Positions 45,423-57,706 of a stretch of 64,000 nt of DNA are shown one piece after another. Location: NCBI GenBank assembly GCA_000310025.1, contig FN649733.1:265329-329328 (forward strand), read 5' to 3'. The translations under genes and the position numbers were made by a program. The notes below the pieces were generated by a model. That model made no database searches, had not been told where the DNA came from, and worked only from the letters and a program-made list of their open reading frames with translations. Origin of the DNA: Ectocarpus siliculosus (taxonomy: Eukaryota > Sar > Phaeophyceae > Ectocarpales > Ectocarpaceae). The first letter of the stretch is position 1. Every line of letters starts with the position of its first letter.

Positions 45423-48400
45423 CTAGAGTTGGGACCCCGAAGTCGCGGCTCTCTTGCTACCCCCTCTTGTGTATCTTTCTGCAGCGCCAGGTCGTCTTTT
45501 ATTACTTGTCCTAGCGGGCAGGCGAACAGTTCCAGGGTTGGCCATGAAGAGAGCCGCCCCCCGCCCTCCCGTCGTTGTAGTTCCTACCCCGCCTGCTTGC
45601 ACATTGACCATCGTCAGAAATTGGTCCACGAGGGCTACGGCGACTGTCGGTGAAAAGCGATCAGACAAAATACTCGCGGCTTGCCCGAGCTTCTTCGTTA
45701 CGTCGGCGTACAACACTTGTCTATCCTGGTCCGTGGGCCCCTTCTCCTTCAAGTCCAACAGGACCGTCTGCACCGTCTGGCTGCTCCCAACGAAAGACTT
45801 CCACCTCCCGCTGCATCCCCCCACCCCCTCTCCCTCTCCCTCTCCCGCCGCCCCGTCCACTTCTCTCGCAGCGTGGCGGTTGGATACCACCCACCGAGGG
45901 CGGGCGACATCCGGCCAGTCCTGCTGCGGTGTTCCCCTCGCCTTTTCCGTCAGCCAGTGCTCGTGCAGGAGGCCTACGTGGAATCTGAATCGGGGGCTGT
46001 ACATCATCGCCGCCCACACATGGCGACAAAATAGCCTGAGAGTTTGGAGTGTGCGGCACTGGCAGAGATGGCTGCCGTCGGAAAAGAGCAAGACGAGGTA
46101 GTCGAAGGCCTTGTCATCACGCTGCTCGTGAATCCCGAAGACGTAAATGGCGTCGCAAAGCTTGTCCTCGATGTACTCGAACGTGCGCCCCGAAGCTGCC
46201 GCGCGTTCTGGTCCATCCACCTCCCCACCACCCATCTGGCAAAACGTGATGGCCGCGGTCATCTCTTGCTCCATGAACCGCCGCGGCCAGCCCGCGATGG
46301 AGAACTCGCAGGACTCGAGCACACTCTTGAAAGCGGTCGCTGGTGGAGCCGCCATCCGATTAGGCGGCAGATGGTCGATTGCGTCACGCAGCATGGCGGC
46401 ATCCTTCTGGGAACAGATGATGCCCGAAAAGTACTTCGCCACGTCCAAAAGCGAGGAGCGCGAGTTGCACCTATCCCTGATGAGGGCGTTTTGGCCTGTT
46501 GTGTGTGCGGCGGACAAACACGCAAGAAGCGACACACAAACCAAACCGTAGGTTAGTGATTGGTGTCATCAGACATCGTTGAAGTCGCAGTACGCCAAAC
46601 GACTGAAAGAGAAGCCTATGACTTGACGCACCCATCGCCACAGATGTATGTACACGTGAGCCGGACGATCGCAGTGCACCGACCAAGTACATCAATCCCG
46701 AACAACAGGGGCCGGACAACAGCCACATGTTTCGAAGAGGTCGTAAACATTAGCGTCATGTAGGGAGTTGTTTACTGGTCATCCACTGACGGCGTACGAT
46801 AAATTCGTCCAGAAGCACTCACCAATGGCATAGTAAATAGGGGGCAAGGAAGATAGCCGCCCCCAACCCCTACAGACGTAGAAAAACTCCCAAAAACAAC
46901 GACAACGCTATATGCGCTGTCGTTCTCGAACAAAACGCTCATGATGGCAGATGACGCATACACGCACCTTCAACTCTTGATGTCGTCCACGAACCCACGG
47001 AGAACACCAGGGGCGACACATATTCCGCCCACCGTGCACGGTCGTCATATACTACTTGCATGTACTTCTCCGCCTTCGGGTACTTTTCGATGAGGGCGTT
47101 GAACTTCCGTTCGAACTTCGCCAATGACAGCTGCTGACGCACACACCTGAACTCGTCCATGAAAGGCTGCGGAAAACACAAACGACGTGGGCCGGGTGGG
47201 TGTTGCGTGAGTTGGGGCCTTTGCGATATGGGCTACCGGTCTGTACGATTGACTGCCACCAACAACCCCGTACACTTCGTTAGCGCTAAGGCGAGACGAG
47301 GAGAGGGTTGAAAAAACTCAGCGACATACCATTGGTGCTTACAACCTGCTGCTGCTGCTGCTGCTTTTTCTGTGTGCACTGGACGTCGTGAGGTATGTTT
47401 CCGTCGAAGCCGAGGTCGTCTCCGCATCACGGTCTACGCAGAGACGCTGGATATCACTCTTCCAAGTAGGCGACACTGATCCATGACAACGCACCAACTC
47501 GCACAGGGGATACAAGCGGGAGTGGGGGAGGGGGGCTAGAGTGGGCAGCGTACGTCGCGCGACCAGGACAATACGAGAGGCCAGACTAACCACGCCAACA
47601 CACACAGTAGAGCGCACCTTCATGTACCCACCAAGGACTTTAGCGAGGGCCTTGATAACGTTCTGGTTGAGGTGCCATAAATTGCGCCTCGCCAGCGCGT
47701 CCGGGAACACCTCTCGCACCGCCGCCGTCATCGCCGCGTCCGCGTCCTGGATGAAGGTATCCGGCTGCTTCCCGCGAGACTCCAACGCACTCTTCAACAT
47801 CCACAGGAAAGTGTCCGTTGTGGTGTCGGCCGTTATGCTTTGGCCGACGATCCGCGTCCGATACTCCGAATCGACGACAGCGAGCACACCGAGAGGCATA
47901 CGGTATCTGTTCTTGACAGCGGTGTCGTCGTAGAGCGCAACGTGACCGTACCGATTCCAAAGCGCCACCTGCGTATTCGGAGCATGACGTCGAAGGGGAT
48001 CGAGAGCACTTAATTGTGGGTGTGACGTGTGTTGGACGCGTCACAACGCACCCCCACCCTTGCCTACGGCGTGCTTTCGGTCAGACGTCCTACATTTGCG
48101 GACGGCGAAGCGGTACGTGCGAGATGCTAAAATGAAAGCAAACCTTCCGGCTGGGGAATATTCGTATGGGGCACAACGACCGGCGACCTACCTGCTCTCT
48201 CGTTTGCCACCAGATGTGCGTCAGGCGGCCGCTGTCATCCATCTTGATCTCGCACACTCCGCCGTCGGCCGTCGCGGCCATGACCTGAAATTGCAACATG
48301 TTAAGCGCCCGGAAACATCGAGGGCATCAGCGCAAAACCACGACGACGGCACGGCACACATTTTTTACCTCCAACATTTCTTGGTTTGGTGTCATGGGGC

Positions 48401-49830
48401 ATATATTCTCCCGGTTGTCACCTGCGATCGTATGTGTCTTGTCGCCCGGATACCGCCTTGAGCAAAACCCAACATCCCACACACAAACAAGAGAGGCAAC
48501 AGTCTCAACGGACACATGGACACACCTCTTCGTACGCATCGGCAGCATCTCTCGGCTTCTCCGCCCCGTGCACAATGGCAGCTGCGTTCTGCACCGCGCG
48601 CTTGTTGATGTCGATGTCGCTGTCCTCGTGCAACGCCTTCATTGCTTTCGTCACCTCTTTTGGCTTCATCCCATGACCTGCGCCGTATGGGAGAGCCGGG
48701 AGCACAAAAATAAGTGGCGTGTCACAGACAAACAGGGTAACAATGTGGAGGCGACAGCAGTACCACGCTTCAAGGGCCGTTCGTCATGCGGCATCATGAC
48801 TACCAACCATGACAAACCGTGGGATACGACGGGAGCCACTGTAGACCTACTCCAACGAGTTCAATCTTCCTTGCCCCATATTTGATTCACAAGACAAGAC
48901 AAATGAAACGTTTCGCCGTCCACCGCTGAGTACACGAAAACAGCGAACCGAACGTGCACGCGTTGAAAGGCACGAGGTGCAGCACAGCAGGGACAATCAA
49001 TTGGCGTGCTACACCCACGGAAACAATGGCAGGGCCTCTACAGGGAGCCTTGATGTGGACCGGGGGAATGCCAGATACCGGTGCTCTTTTCATGGGGCCA
49101 AGGGGAACAGCAGCAGCAACATCAAGTAAAGCACACAAAAAAACATTGTGGGTGTCACGCCGAACGGCACGTGTCAAGCACCAACCCGTCTCGCCTGCGT
49201 TTCCGGCGGGGGGCTGGTGGTCAATGTCTGCTGCTGTTGTTGCTGTACGGGGTGGGCTTGTACAAGGTAGCCCGCAAAACCTCCGGCGGCCCCCGCATCC
49301 GGAGCACCCACAGGGGCCGGAGTTCCCAACGGCAGACCAGTGCCAGGTGAAAGCATGGCCTGCCACCGCACGCCAAACCCACCACGCGGCGGAATGGAAG
49401 GACCCCCTGTCCACGTTTGATCCACAGACAAGACAAATGAAACGTTTCGCCGTCCACCGCTGAGTACACGAAAACAGCGAACCGTACGTGCACGCGTTGA
49501 AAGGCACGAGGTACAGCACAGCAGCGACAATCCACTGGCGTGCTACACCCACGGAACAAACATTGCCGGTGTCACGTCGAACCGCACTTGTCAAACATCA
49601 ACCCGTCTCGCCTGCGTTTCCGGCGGAGGGCTGGTGGTCAATATCTGCTGCTGTTGTTGCTGTACGGGGTGGGCTTGTACAGGGTAGCCCGCAAAGGCTC
49701 CCGCAGCGCCAGCATGACGAGCACCGTAAGAGGCCGACAGAGCAGCACTGGATGGAAGCATTCCTAGCAATGACACTACCGCACGGCAGGCCACGGGTCC
49801 CACGACGCGAACATGGAGGGTAGACACATG
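45423..49830 (-). CDS. MULE transposase with SWIM zinc finger
   Basis: Catalyses cut-and-paste movement of Mutator-like elements. Exons recognised: about 48705-48540 (KPKEVTKAMKALHEDSDIDI), 48299-48192 (ATADGGVCEIKMDD), 48000-47620, 47170-46960 and about 46540-45423 (stop). The third carries the RNase-H-like core: VALYDDTAVKNRYRMPLGVL with the first acidic residues, FLWMLKSALESRGKQPDTFI, then QDADAAM with the second Asp and ALARRNLWHLNQNV, the conserved C/N-x-W-H box. The fourth contains WTTSRVEG, the likely third acidic position. The last exon has a SWIM finger: CQCRTLQTLRLFCRH (CxC...CxH). Upstream Gln-rich segments at 49.2-49.8 kb may form N-terminal exons but their splicing is unclear. 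No internal stops were seen in the recognised exons, so it may be functional. Confidence 0.8.
48884..49740 (-). repeat. Internal direct duplication in the MULE
   Basis: 48884-49285 and 49419-49710 are direct copies, sharing GACAAATGAAACGTTTCGCC, the CACGCGTTGAAAGGCACGAG block and TCTGCTGCTGTTGTTGCTGT. The first copy carries about 110 extra bases (roughly 49027-49140). Read on the minus strand both encode VQAHPVQQQQQQ followed by LTTSPPPETQARRV, so a Gln-rich exon has been duplicated. Confidence 0.75.
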
Positions 49831-50327
49831 AAGTTAAGGGGTTGGGCAAGTGCGTGCACAATGCCTGCACCTCTACCAGCCCAGCACTGCTGTAGCACCA
49901 CCATACAGCCGAGCAGCCAGAAGAAAAGACTCCGGACTATACGGCAAGGACAACAGGCAGGGCCTGGCCTGGCCTGACCACACCAGTGCAGGCACATGAT
50001 CACCAACGTACGTACGACGGCAACAACAGGTACAGAGCAGCATCGACACGTGGGACAGCATGAGGGAGGCTGCAACACAGGAGACAGACCAACACACACA
50101 TGGCGCTGGTGCGGGTGCGGCCGTTGCTATTTTATTTCCAAAAAAAACATCACAGAGAGGGTGAGGGTGAGGCACAGACACAGAGGATGCACGGACGCCT
50201 GTCGGGACGGGATCTCACCAGTTATCGTTGTGTGTTGTCTCCTCGTCTTCCCCCAGCGTGCGGGTGCGTGTCGCCGCCTTCAGACGGCTCTCCGCCGCCG
50301 TGATTATCGCTGCTTTTATAGGAGAGG

Positions 50328-50438
50328 GAGAAGAACCTCTTCGGGGACACTCCGGGCGGTTTCCCGGGGTTTCGATCCGTCTGGATGTTTGGACTGTGGT
50401 TCTCTTCTATAATCCATGGATTGCAAATATTCGCGCCC
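50328..50438 (-). repeat. Right terminal inverted repeat of the MULE
   Basis: Inverse partner of 44526-44640; begins inside at AGAACCTCTTCGGGGACACT and ends at CGCGCCC. Confidence 0.9.
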
Positions 50439-50447
50439 ATAAATCAT
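50439..50447. repeat. Right 9-bp target-site duplication of the MULE
   Basis: ATAAATCAT, immediately after the CGCGCCC end; identical to 44517-44525. Confidence 0.9.
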
Positions 50448-51383
50448 CAGTGTATCTCGAAATAAGTCCAGTACCCAGCCGGTTTCGCTCCACTCACTGA
50501 AAAGACTAAGACTCCACCACATCCCGTTCGACTGTGGGTATATCTCGAATGGGTAGTCTTTCTGTGTGTGTTTTTATTATTCCTTAATTAAACCTTCTTG
50601 AGCCGCCTTGCCTCCCTGACTGAAGAAAAGGGTTAAGCAAGGGTCGGGGTCAAACGACAAAAAGAGAGATATATATATATCCTCTTCGGAACATCCGCTC
50701 AGTTTTTTCAACGCGAAAAAATCACAATGATGAAGTAAGCTTGTTCTACGTAAGTGTAGCTACGGGGTGTTGTCACATCAACGTACAGCGAGACTGATGA
50801 TTGATGTGATGTACAGCAGTATACATGTACCTTACAGCAGTACGGTAGAACTTCTGTAGAGGAGACTATTCATGGGGTGTCACCAAATAACCGATAGGAA
50901 GACTTCTGCGGGCGTACGGACGGGGTGCTGCGGGGAGCGGAGGAGTTCATGAATGATCTGTACGGACACATGGACGAAGAGTTGGCTGGTTGAATAATGT
51001 GCGTGCGTGTAAACGGGGCAGCGGAGGACTCAAAACACGACAACGGACAAACACCGACGACACCGGGGGGAGGGGGGCACACCGGGGCTGTAGCGCCGAA
51101 AATACGAAAATACCCCAACTGCAACCGCAGAGAACCGCGGCCAGGCAAAACTGCCCTCCAACTGAATACTACGATTCTACAAGGAATCTCTTTCACAGAC
51201 GACGGAGAATTCAGAATTCAAAAGGTCATCAGTATCGAGTTACTACAAGCAGTGTTTCTCCCGACTAAACTAATTCCTTTGCTCGCCGTGCCCGACGGCG
51301 CTACGGTGGTATTGGCCTTTCTTTCTGGGCAGCCCGGCGTCTGACTACGACTTGTACAAAAATCGGCCAATGAAGGACCTAGA
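50448..51383. other. Region between MULE and WD40 gene
   Basis: About 0.9 kb with no supported gene. It holds an AT microsatellite (ATATATATAT near 50671) and two TACAGCAGTA-type motifs close together (50812 and 50832). The 3' end of the WD40 gene lies at its right border. Confidence 0.4.
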
Positions 51384-54300
51384 CTAAATTACTATTTTAG
51401 GTCGTCCATCCTCGCGTTCATCTTCTATGCTTCCCTCCTCGATGCCACTGAAAGCCAACTGGAGTATGCTGCCCTCGTTGGTGCCGGCGAACAATAAGGG
51501 CTTCCCCGAAGTGCCTTGGGTGCACGCAACGCAGTTGAAAAGTGACTCATCCTGAGAACGAAACTCGGTGATGAGCCTATTGCGAGGGTACGGGATTCCG
51601 GGCGATGAACGAGGAGGAGTTTAGAGGAAAGTTCATTTTATTGTGTTGTGTTGTGTGTACACGATCTGGACGGTACAGATGCACACACAAGCGTGAAACC
51701 CTCAACCAAGCTCTTTGCGCCAGGCAATTATCGGGTCCCCAAGCTTGGAGAGTGTCCTCTGTATACCTCGCGAGGCTAAGCTACAGTATTATGTACGTGG
51801 ACGAGCTATTCGTGCATCTCCGAACCGGTTGACACCGACACACCAATCAAGCTGTTGGCCGTTCCAAACCCTAACCCTACCTTCCGCAGGTACCGTCATC
51901 TTCCACATGCGTGTAATCCCATATTTTAACGATCCCCTCTGCCTTTCCACAAGTCGCGATCAACCCTCCCGCCTCTTGTGATTCTCGTCCTGCGTAAACG
52001 ACGTCAACACGGCTGTTTCGCTCGCTGGTCATGACGGCCATGCCAGAAACTCCGTTCGGATGCGCCTTGAAAGCCCCCACCATCATAGTTTCCGTTCGTC
52101 CCATTTCACCTCGATGCCTGCTATTGTCTCCAAGACTGACGTTGTCTGTGTGTAGTAAGAAAAGACGCACGAGTCGCGCCCCAGGTGTAAAGTAGTTCAA
52201 CTTATCCAACAGGAGTGCAGTGATACCTTAAGAGCCCGCTAGACAAGGAGAAAGGTACGGGATTCGCCCAACAATCAATTCAAAGCCGCCAACACATAAC
52301 CAAACTCAAATTTCTAACACACCTTCGTGCCCAAGATTGGAAACATTCCATATTCGAACGGCCCCATCACAGCTTCCACTGAAAAGGAAAAGTCCGTCAG
52401 AAACTAGCGCTTCGATGGAATCCTCGTGGCCCTGTACGGGGGAAGTACAACAGAGGGCGAACGTGTCAGAGTACGTGAAGTCGAAGGACCCATTGCAACG
52501 ACAAATTCTGCTATTCAAACTGCGCCCGAATGGTGGTTCAGTATCACCACGAGCGTGTCGCACGTAATCAGGTCAGTGCTCACCTCTAGCACCAGCAGTA
52601 AGATGCACGTACGCTCCCGGAGGCGCCAGCATCGCACAACGCGATCATTGCCCGCGCTGGCCAACACCGGCACATCTGAAGCAACGAAAGCCAAACAAAG
52701 GATTTCGCCGTCCAATCCGTCCAAGGCCCCATGAGCGTCACGAACGCAATAATCTACCGTGGGCACCTGTTCATGGAGGGTGGTACATAGAGGCTTAGAA
52801 ATAGAACAAGCAAGATCCATGGGTTGGTCAACACTGCTTGGTGCTTGGATCACAGAGGATGCATGGTCGGGGCATTGTGTGACAGGCGTTACACAGGCGC
52901 TCGGGAAACGAGCGCACGAGAAACGTGCGAACAACTGCCGTCAAAGCGATACACGGGCGCACGAGAAACGTGCGAACAACTGCCGTCAACGCGATAACTT
53001 TGCGACCTGCGCTTCCTCACTCGATCTTTCTTCAAGCCATCCTTCGCATGCGCTCTCCAAATGATGATCGCGCCTTCAAAGCCCGCACTGGCAAGCACCA
53101 ATGATCCCAGTTGATCCCTATACGCCGCAAGAGCACTGACGGTATTGTCGTGAGCTTGAAATGATTCTCCTGCCCCTGTGTCTAGTTGCCAGAACCTCAC
53201 GCTTCCGTCGTCCGTTCCTGGTAAAAGGAACGCCATCAACCGAATGTGTTACAGTTTGAGGCAGTGAAAAGCATCACTCAACGCCCACCATGAAAATACT
53301 TATTGGGCGTCTCAACGATATCGTTGTGGCCTCTATTGTCCCTACGCTGTTTGCTTCTCTCTTACGGACTACGTACACCCGTATTGTGGGACGATTCTCC
53401 CTCTGACAAAGCATTGTGTACCTTGGACTGTGGCCTGCACTTTTCGAAGAACCCCCCCGCTATTTGGAATATTTTGCGTTCGGAACCGGGAACAACCACG
53501 TTCGTGCGAATGTATTGGTGTCAGTCACACTAGCCAGCGCGTTCTTATCATACCTGTGACTAAGACAGACCCTCCCGGTAGTACGAGCATGCTTGTCACC
53601 TCTACGCCTCCTGAATGCCGCATGCAGTACTTCTCGCTCTTTCCGAGCGTCTCCCATGCCCTGATGACACCGTTCATGCTTGCCGATAGGACCACCAACC
53701 CAAAGCCGGCCTCCTCCTCTTTCCCTTCTTCCTCCTCCTGCCCCCCCTCCTCCTCCTCTTTCGTGTCCTCCTCTGATGCTTCTGTGTCGCTGTTGTGGAT
53801 CTCTGCTACCCCGCCCATACTACCATGACTACCGCGTTGGTCTGTTGGTCGTTTGTCGCCGTCGCTTTCTAGTCCTGTTCCTTCAAGCTCTTTGCAAGTC
53901 GTCCCCACCACGGCAGTGCAGCTGCCGTCGCTCTCGTAGACGTTTTTTTTTTCGCTTCTGTCTTCAAGCTTTTGCACATTCCCAGCCCGCCCAGCGACAT
54001 CAATCCCGCCATCATTAGAGGGGGCGTTTCGTCGACTGGGAAAGGCCGATGCCCCCTGGAAGCCCAGGCCTAGTATACTGTCGTCATGGCGCCCAATTAA
54101 GACACTGCTTTCGGCTTTGACCTGATTTAACGGCCAATCAGGATAGGATTGGAAGATGAATCATGTATTCTTCGGTAGAGGAAACATATTGATTGCAAGT
54201 TCGGGAGTAGTCGAGATCATTTGTCTCACTACATCCACGTGCGAAAGGCCTGCGTGCTAACTGTTACTGTAGGGTACACACGACGAAGGCCATGCTCGAT

Positions 54301-57300
54301 GATGAATCCCTCCCCCGCCCTCCCCGCTCGAATTACTTCGATGTTTAAGAAGATACTTGTACGATTTTTTGGAGACCTAAATGCGTGAGTCACACGACAC
54401 GTAGGTATCTACTGTGGCTCTAGAGAGTGTGGCGAATCTTAATCTTCTGCTCATAGTTTGCACCAGCTTCCACCGGAAGAAGCAGCCTTCCGAGGGAGAC
54501 ATGCCGTACATCATGCCGTCCGCCTTGGATGAGTGAAAGCCCATCAGCGCCTTCAGCGATTGGCCTTTGCGAGGGCCGATGTACGTGACTGCCTTCGCCA
54601 CCTTTTTCTTGAGAAGAAGCTGCGTGCGGTGCCAGCCAAGAAAGAAGGTTGACAATGGACGTGACGTATTGTGATGCTGACTCTTTTTGGATATTACCAC
54701 AATTTCAAGTGACTTCCATTGGCATCAGAAATGACAGGTTGCTGTCCCAATACTACATGGTATGAGTTTCCAGCAACGTTGTCTCCAACATACTACGATT
54801 TCAGCTTTTGCAGAGACCCAAAAGGTTTGAACGATGCGACAGCGGTACCTTTATCAACTACAGCAGATTCAAAAGATGAAATCGTATGCTACATGGGGCC
54901 TTGGCCCCATATGCGAAAATTCAAACATGCACGCGGTTTCAAGTGATAGAATTTCCTGACACCGTGACAGAGAGGAGACGTACCGATTCCGTATAGGTGT
55001 TCCAAACTTGTACCACACCGGAAGCATCCGCTAGCACGAGCTGCTCGTGAGCTAGATCCCACGCCACGGACGTAAAAAGGCTGTGGCCGTCGCTCTCAAT
55101 CGTCATGAAGGTGTTTCCCTGCCATGTCAGAGAAAGTCCAACGCCCATGACACACAGACGCGGTGGTGGAGTGCGAGAAAGACACTGCTTGTTAACTCCG
55201 TCTAACTCGTGCATACCGCGAGGCAAGGCGCCCGCACAACACCTGGGGGCGATTGCCACTACTCAAGGCATGCCGCCCGTACTCCTGAAGCGCCTCCTCT
55301 GTTACAGCAGTGTTACTCAGTATAATACACAGGTGGAGGTTGACACCCCTTCCCCAAAATGTCGGATGCCCTCGCCCCTTGTGAAGACCTGGACAAGGTC
55401 GACCACCTTGGAGAAGACAACCAAGGCCTCGAAAATACCTCGATTTCTCCCCTTTCGAGGCCTTGGTTATCTTCTCCAAGGTGGTCGACCTTGTATTGGT
55501 CTTCACAAGGGGGTGAGGGCATCCAACATTTTGGGAAAGGGGGGACGACCTCCACCTGTGTAACAGTGTGGGGCACACACAGCTAAGGGAGTTCTAAGAG
55601 AATAGCTTCTTCAGCGTACCTGTAGATAGTCGAGAACTCGGCAAGCCCCGTCATTCCCCACGCTGAGAAGAAAGTTGTGTTCTGCCACAAGAACAAGCCC
55701 CGTAATGGCAAGGCTGTGCAGATGGGTCCACCTTCTGTGGAGAGTCACTTCATCATCTGCCAACCTGTTATCAGCGACCCGCCCGGAGCGTGGTGGTGGA
55801 ACGTCATACTGTGGTCGTAGATTGTCCGCTATAATCCAACCCGATACCTTTACGTCCAGAGGAAGAACCGAAACGATCAGGCTTTATCGACTAAGCAACC
55901 GCACGTTAAAGCCTATGGGTGACCCGGTGGAAGATCCTTAGCAGCTAGCGGGAAGGATCTTGATTATACAAGGCAGCATATCGACTTTTGGATCAAGCCG
56001 AAACCGAGACAATGCATTCTCTATTCTCACTGGTTCATGGTGAGAATGTCGGAAGTTTTTCTTGCGTTGGCCAGGCGTTTCGCCGCAGATGTCGGAGCTC
56101 GTTGGAAAACAGATACCGTACCGTTGCTGTCGCCGCAGTAGAAAGTCCACGTCTCCCCACCAGCAACACATGCTGCCGTCGGCCACACATGCACGAAAGC
56201 TCCTGGTTGCCCTGCCCCTGCACGTCGTGTTTCACCACGCACGATGCAGACGTATTCGCATAGGGAAGCCTAGTGGTGAGCACTCAATTGCAGCAGTATC
56301 CCGACCGGTGTGTCGAAGGAATTGATCGGGTGTTTGAGTGCAGCCATCGTTCGGGGATCTCTTGATACATAGATCAGGATCTTTGCAAATGCCGGATGAA
56401 CATCGCAGCTCACCGATTGATCGAGACATGCCTCGTCCCACTGCTGTAGGATAGACGGATAAGCACTTCACGCAGCAGAAGAAAGGGAAGCGCAAGAGCT
56501 TTCGACCCCGCTGCGGCCGCCATAGTCGTACACTCCCGTCTCGAGCTGTAGAGATTAGCGTTGTGTCTCCAGCAAACGCTAGGGCCGTCACTCCACCCCT
56601 GTGCTCGGCCATCGTCTGTAGGCAAGCTTCCTTGAACGGAGGACCAGCCCATGCATTCCACACCTTCCTTGTATGGCGCGACGGCAGATTGACATGAGGA
56701 GATCATATTGTACGCCGTCGGCGTAGAGAGCGCCTTTCGCAAGCTACCTGGTTTCGGCTGCGAGTGACCCCCGTTCCTCATTTGGGTTGTGGCTACTGCT
56801 GTCAACCAACTTTGAGGTTCCTGGGTCTCGTGTCTGTCGAAATATGTAGCTGCAAGGCGCGACAACGCACCTTGACAGTATGGTCAGCTGATCCGCTGAA
56901 CATCAGTGGCCCTATCAAGGAGCCGTAGGTTCCTTGACGGGTGTGCGTTAGGCAGGTGACGGCACCCCGATGAGGTGAGGCGGTGATGAGGGGCTCCTGC
57001 ACGCGGTCGTTCTTGTTCGCCCCGCCAAACATATTGCGGGCAACCATCCGCCAAAGCACAACTGCTCCGTTGCTCTGTGACACGTGGGCACAAGATTACA
57101 GGTACAAGCACGCGATGATTCGAGACTACAGCAGCGGTAGACGACAGCAGTATACACCATCCATGTACGCGACGGGGTCAGTGAACAAGGGCGGATCCCT
57201 AACACTAGCGACGTATTATATCTGGATACATGCAAGCCCCGCAGAACAACGGGGGAGGCATGCCTGTGATGCGGTCTCAAGAGGAGGAGTTACCAGCACA

Positions 57301-57706
57301 GGTCGTCTTGCAGATGCGCCACTGCAAAGTATGAGGCACTGGGAACAGCAATCGGGAATCGCATAACATGGACACTTTCACCCACCCTTCCTGCGAAGAC
57401 AATATCATGGTCCGCCTCCACTCTCTCCGCCACGTCGAAGCAGGTGAAGGAGTGGTGGAAGCTGGCCTGCTTGGCCTCGTCCGTGCCTAGCGAGTATCTA
57501 GGCCGTGCAGTGTTGCGGGACCAGTGGCTGCCAGCCGCTCCCTCACCCGCGAGCGCTAAGACTTCGACTACCTCGAGATGCATCTTCCGCACGCGGGCAG
57601 GCGTCGATCGACGGAGGTATCTACACTGGTACTGCTGTAGTACAGAGTTGCTTTCAGGCTTCGAGACTCCGAAGCAGACAGTAATAAAACTCACAAATGT
57701 GCACAA
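51384..57706 (-). CDS. Large WD40-repeat protein
   Basis: WD40 beta-propellers act as protein-binding platforms; the specific family is not recognised. Exons, 5' to 3', lie near 57583-57375, 57085-56880, 56650-56480, 56240-56030, 55760-55610, 55150-54985, 54620-54420, 53977-53560, 53235-53045, 52770-52590, 52440-52325, 52070-51900 and 51551-51384 (stop). Blade signatures include SNGAVVLWRM, MFSGSADHTVK, LISTARDGSVRLWRP, FYCGDSNGTVSVFQ, LLSVGNDGACRVLDYL, LVLADASGVVQVWN, VLSASMNGVIRAWE, DDGSVRFWQLDTG, VLASAGFEGAIIIWRA, LASAGNDRVVRCWR, LFSGSCDGAVRIWN, IATCGKAEGIVKIWD and LLFAGTNEGSI. That is about 12-13 blades, enough for two propellers. An acidic Glu-rich linker (about 53740-53800) interrupts. 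Two starts are possible: 57706, or the internal Met at 57583 that opens the ordered sequence. Confidence 0.75.
52911..52999 (+). repeat. 45-bp tandem duplication
   Basis: Two adjacent copies of GCGCACGAGAAACGTGCGAA followed by CAACTGCCGTCAAAGCGATA, differing at very few positions. Each copy contains the inverted pair CGCACG...CGTGCG. It lies in an intron of the WD40 gene. Confidence 0.8.
55328..55560. mobile_element. Foldback MITE with TA target duplication
   Basis: A 233-bp near-perfect palindrome. The left arm starts CACAGGTGGAGGTTGACA and includes GTCGACCACCTTGGAGAAGA; the right arm is its inverse, ending CCTCCACCTGTG. Arms of about 105 bp surround a short loop near 55435-55460 (CTCGATTTCTCCCC). 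TA flanks both sides (55326-55327 and 55561-55562), as for Tc1/mariner-type insertions. It lies in a WD40-gene intron. The ORFs on both strands here are artefacts of the palindrome. Confidence 0.85.

Larger units (their letters stand above)
44526..50438 (-). mobile_element. Complete Mutator-like DNA transposon (MULE)
   Basis: A 5.9-kb element. The ends are inverted repeats beginning GGGCGCGAATATTTGCAATC (left, 44526) with the inverse ending GATTGCAAATATTCGCGCCC (right, 50438). They stay alike for about 110 bp with only a few differences. Directly outside lie two perfect copies of the 9-base ATAAATCAT (44517-44525 and 50439-50447), the 9-bp target-site duplication typical of Mutator. Inside is a minus-strand gene with a MULE transposase domain and a SWIM zinc finger. 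High similarity of the ends and an intact duplication suggest recent insertion. Transcription of the transposase runs from right to left, the same direction as the deiodinase-like gene. Confidence 0.92.

Noticed and set aside
55105-55586. Overlapping ORFs on both strands
   Set aside because: They are generated by the palindromic foldback element, which makes similar peptides in both directions.
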